Origin: Dipteris shenzhenensis
Lineage: Eukaryota; Polypodiophyta; Polypodiopsida; Gleicheniales
Length of the DNA: 64,000 nt
Direction: 5' to 3' (one strand)
NCBI GenBank assembly: GCA_047967505.1
Contig: CM106539.1
Below the pieces are notes generated by a model. It had not been told where the DNA came from and did no database searches. It saw nothing but the letters and a program-made list of their open reading frames with translations. Positions 31,511 through 42,965 of this stretch are shown piece after piece. The position numbers were made by a program, and so were the translations under genes. The number at the start of each line of letters is the position of its first letter. Positions within the stretch are counted from its first letter, which is position 1.

Positions 31511-31865
31511 TGTTGGGATAAGTGTGATCAAGGGCTTGCTCTATGGTGCATGTGTGCATCTAGGGGAGTCACATGTGTGTTTGTGTGTGTTGTAAAGGCA
31601 CATCAAGTGCTATGATGTGTCTAGTGTGTGACCTAAGTGATGATGTAAGCCAAAGGTCCCCACATGGGAGGTTCCTTTGATTTAGGCCAGTCCCACTGAT
31701 GTAGGGGCTGATTGCCACTTATGTAGGGAAGGTGCTACCTTCTCCCCTTTCTATAAGAGAGAGTCATCTCTCTCACAATCAATAATAGAGAACAACATTT
31801 TGGTTTCATATTGTGCTCTCACTCCTCTGCCAAGATGCATCTATTCTATCCCACGGGATTCTACA
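31511..31865 (+). repeat. 3' LTR of the nested element
   Basis: 355 bp, otherwise almost identical to the 5' LTR, implying a fairly recent insertion relative to the decayed host copia. Confidence 0.92.
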
Positions 31866-32267
31866 CATCTTACAAAGATTCAGGACTTGAGGGAGGAACT
31901 CTTGAATATTGATGAAGTGATACCAGATGCCCGATTGATCTCAGATACACTGATCTCTTTTCTGAAGTCATACATGCCTTTTCATATATCCTTCAATCTG
32001 TCCCTGAGTGTTGGTGCTGTGCCATTCAGCTCTCAAGAGCCTGTGGGACTTCTAAGCAAACATGGAAGAATATGTTAGCGTGTAGTGGAGAGCAAGCATT
32101 TGTTGCTGAACGAAAGGTTGGTGGCTATCAGGGCTAATTCAAGGCAGCCATCAAATAAGGATAACGTAGATGTAAAAAAGCCAAAGAAAAATGGTAAATG
32201 CCATTACTACAAGAAGGCTAGACACTATATTGATGAATGCAAAAAGAGGATTGCCAAGGAGAAGTAG
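31866..32267 (+). pseudogene. Ty1/copia gag, 3' part (outer element)
   Basis: Resumes exactly where the 5' part stops: LTKIQDLREELLNIDEVIPD, then SLKSY-type text. After a stop at about 32075 a basic segment with a degenerate zinc knuckle follows (CHYYKKARHYIDEC, where the second Cys of CX2CX4HX4C is Tyr). Confidence 0.72.
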
Positions 32268-32319
32268 TCTAGTCTGTTTATTGAATACTCCTTTGGTTCT
32301 CATGCCACAAGGATGATGC

Positions 32320-33310
32320 GTTGGCCAATCTTGTTGAGCGTGATGGGGCCTTCTTCACTTGCAGTTATGATGCCTCCCAGGATTTGTGTTCGCTGCATGT
32401 GAGAGAGAGGGCAGATACTTGGTATTTTGACAGTGGTGTAACCGGGCACATTATGTCCAAGAAGGACATGTTTAGTAGGCTAGCACTTGCACTTGTTAGC
32501 AAGAAAGTATCTTGTGCCAACAATTCTTCTTAGCCAGTAAAGGGCATACGGAAGATTATGCTTATAGTTGTTGATGGCTCCAACTTTCCCCTTCATGATG
32601 TTCTTAATGTGCCAAGCATAAAGAAGAACTTGCTTTCAGTATCCTCTCTTGCACAAAGAGGATTTGTGGCAGGGCAGATACTTGGTATTTTGACAGTGGT
32701 GCATCTAGGCACATAATGTCAAGGAAGGACATGTTTAGTAGGCTAGCACTTGCACCTGTTGGCAAGAAAGTATCTTGTGCCGACAGTTCTTCTTATCTTG
32801 TAAAGGGCATAGGGGAGATTATGCTTACAGCCATTGATGGCTCTAACCTTCCCCTTCATGATGTTCTTTATGTGCCAGGCATAAAGAAGACCTCTCTTGC
32901 ACAAAGAGGATTTGTGGCACTTTTGAAGATGCAAAGGGCATGGTTTGAGACAGGGAGAGTGATTATGCCTTAGTCACTCATGGGAGTCTTTGCCAAAATT
33001 AGAGCTTCTAAATTTTCAGCATTATATCTCTACTATGATAAAGATTGAATCAAGACACAAGGTGCAAGCACTTAGGATAGATAGAAGGGGGGGGGGGGGT
33101 ATATCGAATGCTATTGCATATATGTTGGACAAGGGCATTATACACCATTGTAGTACGCCATACACCCCAAATGATGTGGTTGAAAGGAAAAACCAGTCAC
33201 TCACGAAGATGGCAAGGTGCATGCTAAGGCAAAGGGCTTGCCTCACAAAATTTGGATGGAAGCAATTATGTGTGCCACGCATGTGCTGAATCAATGCCCT
33301 ACAAAGGTTG
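32320..33310 (+). pseudogene. Ty1/copia protease and integrase (outer element)
   Basis: The aspartic protease signature WYFDSGVTGHI is at about 32420-32450, followed by KKDMFSRL. It is present twice because of an internal ~265-bp duplication (second copy near 32690). The integrase core is seen as KVQALRIDR (the second Asp) near 33061-33085, a frame-breaking run of G, then HCSTPYTPNDVVERKNQSLTKMARCML with the catalytic Glu. The zinc finger and first Asp region are missing or decayed, so it is not functional. Confidence 0.75.
32404..32905. repeat. ~265-bp tandem duplication inside copia protease
   Basis: GGGCAGATACTTGGTATTTTG begins both units (about 32408 and 32673). The two units have diverged noticeably (TTAGCAAG/TTGGCAAG, TTGTTG/CCATTG), and the second lacks a few codons near its end. 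Confidence 0.85.
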
Positions 33311-33339
33311 ATCACGCCCTTTTAGACTTGGTTTGAAAA

Positions 33340-33982
33340 AACCATCAGGTGATTACTTCTGTACTTTTGGATGCTTAGCATATGCACACTTGCCTTAGGA
33401 GCTAAGGAAAGCTAGATGACAAGGCGGTGAAGTGCATTTTTATGTGCTACAACAAAGAAAGTAAGGGCTATCATCTCTACAATCTTGCCACCAAGATGAT
33501 TTTGTCAGTAGAGATGTTATATTTGCAAAGAATTTAGCTCAGCCCATAGATGACTTCAAAACACAACAAAACTGCAATCATTAGATGTGTTTGAGGAGTT
33601 GATACCCACATGTAGGAGCTAAAGTACTTGCTAGAATTCAGAATATGCAGCAGGAGCAACATGTGACAAATGCCTCAAATCAGCCTATGGCAAGTGGATG
33701 ATGCAGTTGCCTAGGAAAATTCACCTTTGCAGAAGCGAGGGTCAGTCCCTCGTTGGCAGGTGAAACTCTCCAAGAAAGCTCCACTACTCGGCAAGACATG
33801 TAGATATGCACAAGAGGTAGGGGTGCACACTTTCCAGATTCATCATAGGTTGGTACTTCTAGATGAGAATGAGCGTGATTGCTTTGAGGATGCACAAGAT
33901 AGTGTGCATTGGATGCAAGCCTTGCTGCAGGATTGAATTCAAAGAAATCACAATTAGGATTTGGTGGATTTGCCTCCTACCT
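33340..33982 (+). pseudogene. Ty1/copia RT start (outer element), cut by a LINE
   Basis: KLDDKAVKCIFMCYNKESKGYHLYN (33410-33480) is the usual region between integrase and RT. HWMQALLQD...DLVDLPP (about 33908-33975) is the opening of copia RT. The match stops at 33982 where a poly(T) run begins. Confidence 0.7.
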
Positions 33983-35824
33983 CATTTACTTTTTTTTTTG
34001 GGGCAAAGAAAGGAACCTTCTATTAATGCTTGAAAAACTTCATACAAAACAGCAGCCCCGAAGGTGCAGAGTATGGGAAAAACCGATAAAGGCTGAAAGA
34101 AGAAAACCAGCCCGTTCTAGAGAAACCCAGCTCATTGCCTAGGGAATCTCTGATATAGGGGCTAACAGCCAAGTGGGAGGACTATACAACCAGCAAATCC
34201 CTCGCGGAGTGAAATTTTGCAGGCCAAGCCTTGCAGAAGCGTGCGCACCTAGTGACAGTCACCCTAGAGCCCAAGGTTCCACGCTCCCAGGTGGAGCGTA
34301 GGGTGTAGATGATATCTTGCCAGATGGTGATCAAGGTAGCCGAGGGTAGAATCGGATGCTCACCCATCACCAGACTACAGCGAGCAACCTAAATGTTCCA
34401 TGTCATGATGCTGGCTACTACCTCCCACACGCTATCCTCCGGAGGGGAATGAGGATCCCGGCTATCAGGAGGGACTACCTCATGGAGCTCTATCCTTTGA
34501 ATGCTCTGACCTTGTATCCGAGACCTCATCAATTTGGAACGCGTGACCTCCCTCAGTCAACCAAGCCACCATCCCCCAGGTGTAGTCCCTCTGAAGGCAC
34601 TACAAGTGTGTCATAATCCTGAGGGCTCCCATCCAGATCCTCTCTGCGCTACGACAGCTCCAAAGACAATGAGGGATCGTCTCCAGAACTCTGGTGAAGG
34701 GGTAGTGCCATTGTTTCTCTGCTCGCATCTGGTTCAACCACGGGCCTATGAGCAAGCCTCCGTGGGCGGCCAGCCAAAAAAAGTAGGAGATCTTTCTCGG
34801 CTGCAAATTGGACCATAGGTACGTTGCAAAACCTAGAACGGACCTCCCGAGGCACCCTCTAGGCCACCCAATGCCTCTCCCTCGAAGGGGTCCATGTCAA
34901 AGAGTCCATCTCAAGCCTCTTGCCAATCCGAGTGGTATAGGAAAAGAAGGGCACCTCATCCACCTGCACGGTATTGGTCGATCGTGGAAGTCCGAAACCA
35001 ATCTATCGGATCCCATTGGACCTCCCTCAGGGGTCTACCTTCCCTAAGCTAGAGGCACCATCTGGGGGCATCTTGCTCTGGAATCCTGGGAGGATCAATG
35101 TGCCACTCTCCCAATCGGCCCACAACTCTGATCATCTGCCAATGAATCCCATCCAGACTCTCGTCCATCTCTGGGTCTCTCTCAATGAGTGCCTAAAGTA
35201 GGCCTCTAGGCCCTACACGGAAGAAAACAAGCTGCTTGCTGCCTCGTTGAATCCTCCTGCTCAAGGGAACCTCAGTTTGAGAAAACTGACCGAACCAACT
35301 GCTGTTCATCCACATGCGGAGTCCCTCCGACCAAGGCTCATGGATGGCTAGGTCAATCTCCCATCATCCACTGCCCTTCCCCTCGCATATGCGCTATGGC
35401 TCCAAGCCTCGCCTCTTCCTCCATGGGTGATCTACTCCATCTACCAAAGGAGTAGGCCGGGCCATTGTCCCACCATCCAATGTGAGTCCGTTGTTCGAGC
35501 ATACGTCCATCCTGATACCTGATCTCTGGGTGCCAAATGAGAGGCTGACGCTTGAACTCCTCTCTGCAATGGGGCTGAGCACGGATGAGACCTCTGCTAA
35601 TCTCTGCCATACCCTATGGAGGCTCCTCATCATGGGGGAATCCTTCCTCGTAAGGGGGCCTCTAAGAAGATCCATCTGTTTGAATGCTACCACTTCCCCC
35701 CAGTCCGTGGAGTGTTCCTGAGAAGCCCTCTCTGTAAGAGGAGCTTCCAGGACTTTGTACCAGGGGTGAGGCCGCACACCACCAACTTACCCTAGAGGGC
35801 TCACCCAATGCCTGCAGCATAATC
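33983..35824 (-). mobile_element. Non-LTR (LINE-like) retrotransposon, 3' part
   Basis: The plus strand starts with T10 at about 33989-33998, which is the poly(A) tail of a minus-strand element. The minus-strand frame 34806-34600 reads KISYFFWLAAHGGLL, then PHCLWSCRSAERIW, matching the zinc-binding domain (zf-RVT) at the end of plant LINE ORF2. Further upstream (34850-35780) there are Trp-rich broken frames consistent with the preceding ORF2 region. It is GC-richer than its neighbours. It was inserted in copia RT. Its 5' side ends at the LTR at 35825, so it may continue beyond. Confidence 0.68.
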
Positions 35825-36864
35825 TGTTAGAAATGGACCAACAGAGGGTATGCATAGCGGAAGACTGATAGAATAGCCGAGGAGCTCACATCGTGTGTGT
35901 GGGGAGTGGAATCACAAACTTCTTTGCTTAATGTGCATCACATAGATGTGCAGACTCATCAATAGACAATAATCTAGCTAGATATAGAAGCTACCAAAAC
36001 AATATATTTCCGTCCAAAACTATGGACACAACAAAAGAGAGATAGATCCAAATTCCCACTAGAGCATGGTACTTTGATCTTACCACAAGGTACTTCTACT
36101 ATCTTCCAGCTATCTCTAGACTTGAGCCCACGTGCTCCACCTCGAGCGTATGTAGACTCTCCGTCCAAAAGCTCTCTCCACCTTGTTGTCTGCAAATCAG
36201 CCTAGGTGGGCTGCCAATGAGTGTGCTAAGTCTGCGACCCTGCTGCCTTAGTTCACCTCCAGGTTGAGGCCCAACTGTGGCTTGTGGTGCTGCTACTTTC
36301 TGCTCTTCAAGAAGCTGCTCCAAAAGATGAGATATGAGGGCACAAAGGCCCTCCTTTTATAGGCCCCCAAGGGGCTGTCAAAATAACGACCAATCAGCCC
36401 TAATGGGCCAACTAGCTTGCTGGTGGCTGACTTAATTGGCTGGTCCAACCAGCCCTATATAAGGGCCTATGCCACGCCCTTTTGGGCTGCTACCTTGTCA
36501 CAGTCGGGGCCTATTGCAGGCCCATGGCCTGCCCAATGCCCCCGCCTGGTAGCTGCTTCTGATCCGCCCATGTACGGCCTGCTTCCAGGGCCTGTTTGCA
36601 AGCCAAGACCCCGCCTCTCAGCCATGTGGCGCCCGTTCTTGCTAGGCCTTGGATCCAGGGGCTGTTGCCCTCGCCATCCATTCTGTATAGTCTTGCCATC
36701 TGAGGCAGCCTCTAGAGCTCCAGGTATCCCTCTTTTCTTTCTCTAATCTTTGCCCCCATGGCAGCCATAGTGCTGCTCATGTGGCCTTCTCTCAGAACCT
36801 AGGTTCATCCCTCCCATGCTCTCCTCATATGAGGGTGTACAGAGGGGAGGTGACCTTTCCAACA
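35825..36864 (-). repeat. LTR of a minus-strand copia-like element
   Basis: About 1040 bp. On the minus strand it begins TGTTGGAAAGG right after a purine tract (GAGAGGGGG) and ends TTTCTAACA. Part of it (36040 to about 36740) recurs at 40164-40812, giving the other LTR. A relic of its terminus is at 18422-18457. It is rich in GGGC/GCCC in the 36400-36700 part. Confidence 0.75.
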
Positions 36865-38392
36865 CCCCCTCTCATCGACACATCTCGGCCTAATGCCAAC
36901 ACATCAATGATGATGATCCAGTAAGTCCCTGGTCGTAGTCCTCTAGAACGTTTCGATCATGGCTTTTCATCCAGTGGCTCCTGCTCCACTAGGTCTGGTT
37001 TTGCTTCCGCACACCATCCTGGTACACAGGTCCATCTCTGGTAGCACCTCATGGTACCACCACCTTTAGTCACGTTCTCGCCTTCGAACTCGAGCAATCT
37101 AGATGCCACGATCTTCCACTTGTCCCCCTCATAATGAGTGAACAACCTGTTCCAGGCACCATGCTCTCAGGGTCGGTTTCAACTTATCCTTCCTTTGGCA
37201 AGGTCCACAACAAAAGAACCATCTCGAGAAATGAAATCCCAAGAATATATCCAGATAACTTGGACCATGAACTCTCACTGAGATCTCAAGCAAGTACTCT
37301 TCTGGCTTCAGTACACCTTGTCCATCACCTTCCAACAATTTGTGTCCGAGATTTGAAGAAGCACCCACACTTCCCCTTCTGCCTTCGGAGAAGGCCCATT
37401 CCTTCCAATCTCGCATTACCTGAGACATTTGAAGAGCAGATTCTCTCCACAGCATGCTATAAAGGCTCAAATTAAGAACACCAAGTACATTACAGATCGT
37501 TGTACTGCCTGTGTGCTTGCTCTAAAAGCAAACCATGCACTTCATCGAGGCACATACCAAAAACCTGTGTAATCCTATACGGTCCCCTTTTAAATTACAG
37601 CAACCATCTGAACATGAAACCCTAGGGCACTCCATGGAATCCACCCTCGTGTCAGTACCAATAGCCACATGTGGAAGATTCCAAGCACTCCATGGTGTCC
37701 TTCACCTTTACAAAGGTTTCTGACTCCTCGTCGACCCACATCTCAATGTTAGACATCTTTACTGTGGCTTCTAGGTTGGCATATTTGACCTCAGAGGAGA
37801 AGTCACCAAGAATAGTTCTTCAATTACCACATTAGCTTTGGCTTTTGTGTTACCCTACAGACTCCTTGTTTTTCTGATCCACCTTCTTCTTTCTGTAGTT
37901 CTTCGCAAAATGGCCCGACGTGTCACAATAGGAGCACTTCTTCTTCTTCTGCTTCTTGGAAGTGTCCTCGTCATCAAGGTCATCCTTCTTGGACTTGCTA
38001 CCGTTAGGCTTGCCTTTCCGATTGCCGACACTGCCTTATCATCTTTGTCGTTGTTGTAGAGCTTCTCCCTAGATTCTTCTTGGAGCAGTAATGGACCCAA
38101 CTCCTCAAAAGTTAGGGGCTTGGTCCTCTGTCATGCTGTCTCAGTCTTGTAACGAAGCTTTTGAAACTCCGAGGTAGCCTCCTCAGTACCATCAAGGCCA
38201 ACTGACCTTCTGACCAACCTATGCTACTTGATTCCTTACCACCTTGACCTTCGTCAAGTGGTCATGTACTGAATCTCTCATCCATATCCAAGTTGTAGAG
38301 CTGATGCTAAAGAAGCAAAATCCGGGATGTGTCATTTGTCTCATACAGATCCTTTAAAATGGCCCATGCCTCTACACAACAAAAGAGAGAGA
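36865..38392 (-). pseudogene. Ty1/copia-type gag on the minus strand
   Basis: Read leftward from 38392: FCCVEAWAILKDLYETND, then QHQLYNL, the central part of copia gag. FEELGPLLLQEESREKLYNN follows, then a lysine-rich region with a zinc knuckle CSYCDTSGHFAKNY near 37900 whose last Cys is Asn. Frames are broken. Downstream remnants run to the purine tract at about 36865. No protease or polymerase lies between gag and the LTR, so the element was gag-only (polymerase lost). Confidence 0.72.
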
Positions 38393-39027
38393 TGTTATCT
38401 TCTCGGCTTTGCAGATGGAACGATCTTACAAACTACATGAAAATTCTCACATGAAATAAAACTTGACTGCATGAAATGACATTGCGAATAAAATTACAAC
38501 GAGAATTGGAAAGCAAACAATCTTTATTGTCGTGACTAGACTCCCTGAATCTTCTGCCCACCTGACCAGGTTTTTTGCAGAGCTTTACAACATCAAAGAC
38601 TACTAGCGACCTTGCAGACTCAAAACCAAAACCATTGCAAGCTTGCTTGCTACAAAAAACTCTCTACTAGTCGACTCTTATATAGAGAGCTAAGGACACA
38701 AAAGAGGAAGACTCAGAGAGCCTCTAAAGCTCGAAAAAAGAGAGACTGCAAGATGCAAGTTCTCTTCATTTGTAGAAGAAGCCATCTGTGTCCATAACCT
38801 CCTTCAAACCGCTTTTGTAGAAGGTCACATTTCCTAGAAACTCCGCATAAAGATCAAACACCAAGTGGCCTCCATGCGTTGGCCAGCCAACACATGCCTC
38901 CAATCACCTCTAGGTTCCGTGCTTGCACCAATCAGATTATATGTCCAGCCACCATCATTGACCATTTGAGCCAATCAACATACAATGATCTTCTAAAACA
39001 TAAGGCCCCATGAATATTTAGCCAACA
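38393..39027 (-). repeat. 3' LTR of the small nested element
   Basis: 635 bp; its two ends match 39914-40163, and the central part is missing there. Confidence 0.85.
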
Positions 39028-39913
39028 TTCCCCCCTAAATCTGAATGGAGACAAATCATGAAAACATATAGAAGAAATACGCTCACACAGAGCTTGAAAT
39101 TGATATACAATCAGCTGTCCAAAATTGTCAATTGCAACAGGATTAAGCAAAGTCCATAGCGCTTCCAAAGAGCCAAGCCTGCCAAAAAACCTGTACCATT
39201 CTAGTTACTAAGAGCCAAGACTGAACAAGCAATAAAAATTTCATTGACTACCCACAAAGACTAGCCACGTCAAAACATATGAATCGAACACCCACAAAGA
39301 GCTAGAACGATTCCAAAACAATCAGATCGAACACCCACAAAGACCTAGATTGATCCCATAATTCACTGCAAGTCTCCTAGGAAGCATATTTAGTTGCCTA
39401 CTTTGCAGCTGGGTCAAAATTTCTTGCACCTCACAAGCTTTAGTCGTTTTGTTTTCCAGAATCTCAACTATGTCTTCAAAAAAACACAAAATATTTCACA
39501 AAACATATATCCTCCGAAGTGGGTATATGCTATAGTGCTAGCACCAAACCAAAATAAGCACGATTTAATTCAGCATCAATACCAATTTGCATCTCCATAT
39601 GAAGAAGAAAAAATGTAAGCAAAATCAGGTTCATATCCCTCCCCATAACCAACAGCTCAAGCTTTCTTTTCAGGAATTCTTGAGCTTTGCACGCAGCTTT
39701 CCCACTCTCTGGCCATAGAAACAAGGTTTTTCTTGAGAAACTTATACGCCAAACTTTGAATAGAGAGTTTTATTATCGTCATGCAGGACTTGGAATGCAC
39801 AAAAAGCGTCTCCTGCTGCACGCAAGGTATGCACTTTGAATCAGCCCCACTGAGAGCTATTAAAAAATCTGCCATAATGTACATGGATCAATCGATTGCT
39901 GCTCTGATACCAA

Positions 39914-40163
39914 TGTTATCTTCTAGGCTTTGCAGATGGAACGATCTTACAACTACATAAAAATTCTCACATGAAATAACACTTGACTACATGAAATGAC
40001 ATTGCGATGTAAAAGATCGCCTTTCCTGGAAACTCCACATTAAGATCAAACACCAAATCGCCTCCATGCATCGGCTAGCCAGCACATGCCTCCAATCACC
40101 TCTAGGTTCCATGCATGCACCAATCGGATTATATGTCCAGGCCCCATGAAGATTTAGCCAACA
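39914..40163 (-). repeat. 5' LTR of the small nested element (internally deleted)
   Basis: 250 bp. Adjacent to the primer-binding site at 39902-39913 on the minus strand. Confidence 0.85.
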
Positions 40164-40812
40164 AGATAGATCCAAAGTCCCACCCAAGCGTGGTACTTTG
40201 ATCTTACCACAAGGTACTTCTACTATCTGCCGACTATCTCTAGACTTGAGCCCACGTGCTCCACCTCGAGCGTATGTAAAATCTCCGTCCAAAAGATCTC
40301 TTCACCTTGCTGTCTGCAAACCAGCCTAGGTGGGTTGCCAATGAGTGTGCTAAGTTTACAACCCTGCTACCTTAGTTCACCTCCAAGTTGAGGCCTGATT
40401 GTGGCTCATGGTGCCATAGCTTTCTACTCCTCTAGAAGCTGCTCTAGAAGATGAGATATGAGGGTACAAAGGCCCTCCTTTTATAAGCCCCCAAGGGCTG
40501 TCAAAATACCAACCAGTTAGCCCTAATGGGCTGACTGGCTTATTGGCCAACTTGGTTGGCTGGTCCAACCAGCCCTATGTACGGGCCTATGCCAAGCCCT
40601 TTTGGGCTGCTGCCTTGTCACAGTCAGAGCCTATTGTAGGCCCATGGCTTGCCCAATGCCCCCGCTTGGTAGCTGCTCCAGGGTCTATTTGCATGGAGGC
40701 AACTTGGTGTTTGATCTCTATGTGGCTTGCTTCCAGGGTCTGTTTGCAGACCAAGACCCTGCCCATAGCCCTCGCCATGCTATCACCTATTGCCTAGAGC
40801 CTCTCAGCCATG
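40164..40812 (-). repeat. Partial second LTR of the copia-like element
   Basis: Follows 36040-36740 closely, with a substitution of text around 40690-40730. It lacks the LTR end, primer-binding site and gag start. The switch from LTR to gag falls within the shared string ACACAACAAAAGAGAGA, where the small element later inserted. Confidence 0.78.
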
Positions 40813-42080
40813 TGGTAAAACAAATGTATTGGAGCAATGGAGTAATGAGCATCAATTAGGATGCCACATCTAATAGATCCCATTAGAAAGAGTGCATTTT
40901 TGTGTATTGCATGCTAAGATGCATCTCATTGACAAGATGCTATACTTGCACATTGTGTATGTGTGGAACATAAAACTGGAAGAGAGGGCAACATCATGTG
41001 TAGCAAGGGTCAAAGCTATTTTCCTGAGCATGGGTTTACATGGAGGGAAAATAAAGCTATCCAAGACACAACTCTCAGGAAAATTTGGAAATCTTCCAAA
41101 CAAAGTGTCCAAGGGAGGCCCTAAGGCACGATGATTTTTGTCAAATCATGGAAAAACTAGAATAAATATGCATTGGAATTATGGGAAAGAGTTATGTGAG
41201 TGCACTACTAATCTAGAAGTTGATCCTCCTGTGCAAATCCTTCGAGTACGTGTCTAGAAAGCATTGGACAACATGGTGAAGGTTTTGAGAAAGCCTTCCA
41301 TAGACGATGAGGATTTACAACCATATAAAGTCATCATTGAAGAGTTCATTGAAGCCATGGTCAAAGGATGGGGTGAGTCACACATTACTCACTATATGGT
41401 TTGTTTCATCGTCACTTCTTCCAAAATTTTAATTGCAATCAAATTTATTTCTTAGGTTTTTACCTCATGTTCCTTTCTTATGGATGCATTACCTTCTTCA
41501 TGCTCACGGTCCAAGGTTCCTAGAGCAATATGGTTTGTTGAACATTTGGAGTGCCTAAGGAATGGAGAAGTCACATTATAGAGGTGGAGGTGCTTATTTT
41601 AAATGTACAAGGGAGGTGGGGTTGATGGAAGTAATGCTCTTTGTGAGATGTTTGAGTGGTTCTATTGTGGATTAATTGGGTCTTGCTATGCAAGGAGAAA
41701 AGCTTTGTAGATAGATTTAGACCAAGCAATTCATCAGACTCAAATGAGTAAAAAGAGGAGTTTGTGGAAATCTTTGCAAGCTTCCCAAAAACACACAAGT
41801 GTTGGATCTCAAGACAAACTCTACATTGATTTTTGAGAATGCATTTGATTCCTTGGCTCATTTTTTAAAAATGGAAGCATTACATTCAACCAATAATGTT
41901 TGATTCATGCATACATTTCCTTTTAGAATCATGCATATTCAAACAATAACCTTTGCTTCATTCACTAGAATCATAAAAATTTCAACATGGGGCTATAATT
42001 ATCAAAATCTTTTAAGATAGTCTGTGATGTTTTTGAGAAAACATGGGTTGCGATGGGGATGCACGGGGGGAGGTGGGGGC
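40813..42080. other. No gene recognised
   Basis: AT-rich, with short frames only. The plus-strand frame at 41264-41455 (KVIIEEFIEAMVKGW) is protein-like but unassigned. It may be a remnant of the element in which the flanking transposons sit. Confidence 0.4.
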
Positions 42081-42230
42081 TAATGATGACCAAGTAGGCT
42101 AATTATGTGACCAAGGAAGGATAATGATGAACAAGGAAGGGGGGGGACCTAATGATGACCTAAGGAAGGGGGGGATTGATGATGACTAAGGAAGGGGTGG
42201 GCGCTAATGATGTCCAAGGATGCTTAAAAT
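42081..42230. repeat. Short-unit minisatellite (AATGATGACCAAGGAAGG)n with G runs
   Basis: About five degenerate units of 30-40 bp, each of the form AATGATGA(C/A)(C/T)AAGGAAGG, several followed by G7-G8 runs. Confidence 0.85.
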
Positions 42231-42315
42231 AAATGAGGCATATATAAAGGTCAATATCTTCACTAATACATTAAGGCTCTCAATTTCTTCAAGTTTATAG
42301 CCTACCATCACCCTA

Positions 42316-42965
42316 TGGTGAGAACAAAGGAAATCGAAAGACCGGTTGATGAAAGAATCAGACACCTAATTCCCCTTGAGGTATACCAAAAAATGCTCAA
42401 GGAACGACGAAAGAGGAGACAAAAGGAGGAGGAGCAAGAGCAGGAGGCCAAGACAATAGACACAGAGGATGAGCAGGTTGAGCAAGAGTGAGGGGAATCA
42501 TCAAACCCTTAGGGATGAGCGGAGGCAAGCAAAGAGCCTGAGAGCACACTAGAAAAGCAGGCACACAAAATACGATGCCTAGAGGCATGGGCCAAAGCCT
42601 AGGAAGAAGCTATGCAAATCAGAATTTAATTGGCCCATGAGACAAGGCAATGCCAATTGGAGCAGCAACACCTACCATGGTGGAATCAAACTATAGATTT
42701 TCCATATGCTCGACAAACAGCTACTACTGGCAAGTCAAACCTACAGAAGAGAGTAGCTTTTGGAAGAGGCAGAGGTGGAGGTGGAGGTGGAGGTGAAGGT
42801 GGAGGTGGAGGTGGAGGAGGAGGACGAGGCAGTGAAGGTGGAGGTGGAGGTGGAGGAAGTGGAGGAGCCCCTAGAGGGAGGCACTGCAAAAATCTTGGCA
42901 TGAAGGGTTTGTTCAAAATTAGGAAGTATCAGAAGAGCAGGGAGCCTCTGATTAAGAGAGCTCTA
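42316..42965 (+). pseudogene. Gag-like remnant with Gly-rich repeat, plus strand
   Basis: From ATG 42316 the reading MVRTKEIERPVDERIRHLIP leads into a charged stretch (KERRKRRQKEEEQEQE) and a stop near 42490. It resumes in another frame with HETRQCQLEQQHLPWWNQ, FPYARQTATTG and a GGA/GGT-encoded polyglycine tract (42770-42870). The character fits a decayed gag or nucleic-acid-binding protein. After about 42965 the same frame runs antisense to the integrase on the other strand. Confidence 0.4.

Larger units (their letters stand above)
29594..31865 (+). mobile_element. Complete short LTR retrotransposon, gag only, nested in copia gag
   Basis: 5' LTR 29594-29970 and 3' LTR 31511-31865, both TGTTGGGATAAG...TTCTACA. 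The primer-binding site is at 29973 and a purine tract (GAGGGAGGGTA) immediately precedes the 3' LTR. Flanking 5-bp repeats are CACCT and CATCT (one mismatch). The interior encodes only a gag-like protein, so mobility would need polymerase from another copia element. Removing it restores continuity of the surrounding gag, which confirms the boundaries. Confidence 0.93.
38393..40163 (-). mobile_element. Small LTR element without coding capacity, nested in the copia-like element
   Basis: On the minus strand: 5' LTR 40163-39914 (TGTTGGCTAA...GATAACA), primer-binding site TGGTATCAGAGC (complement at 39902-39913), a short interior without ORFs, a purine tract (AGGGGGGAA) and 3' LTR 39027-38393. 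Flanks AGAGA and AGATA fit a 5-bp target duplication with one change. The 5' LTR is only 250 bp against 635 bp for the 3' LTR because of an internal deletion. Size and lack of genes make it TRIM/LARD-like. Confidence 0.85.

Noticed and set aside
36417-36746. 109-codon plus-strand ORF in the LTR
   Set aside because: Lies in GGGCC-rich LTR sequence; the partner LTR copy at 40543 has a different, shorter frame.
37838-38059. Hydrophobic plus-strand ORF resembling a membrane protein (LLLLLLGSVLVIKVILLGL)
   Set aside because: It is antisense to the lysine-rich zinc-knuckle part of copia gag.
42686-42916. Minus-strand polyproline ORF
   Set aside because: It is the antisense of the GGA/GGT repeat and has no other protein-like content.
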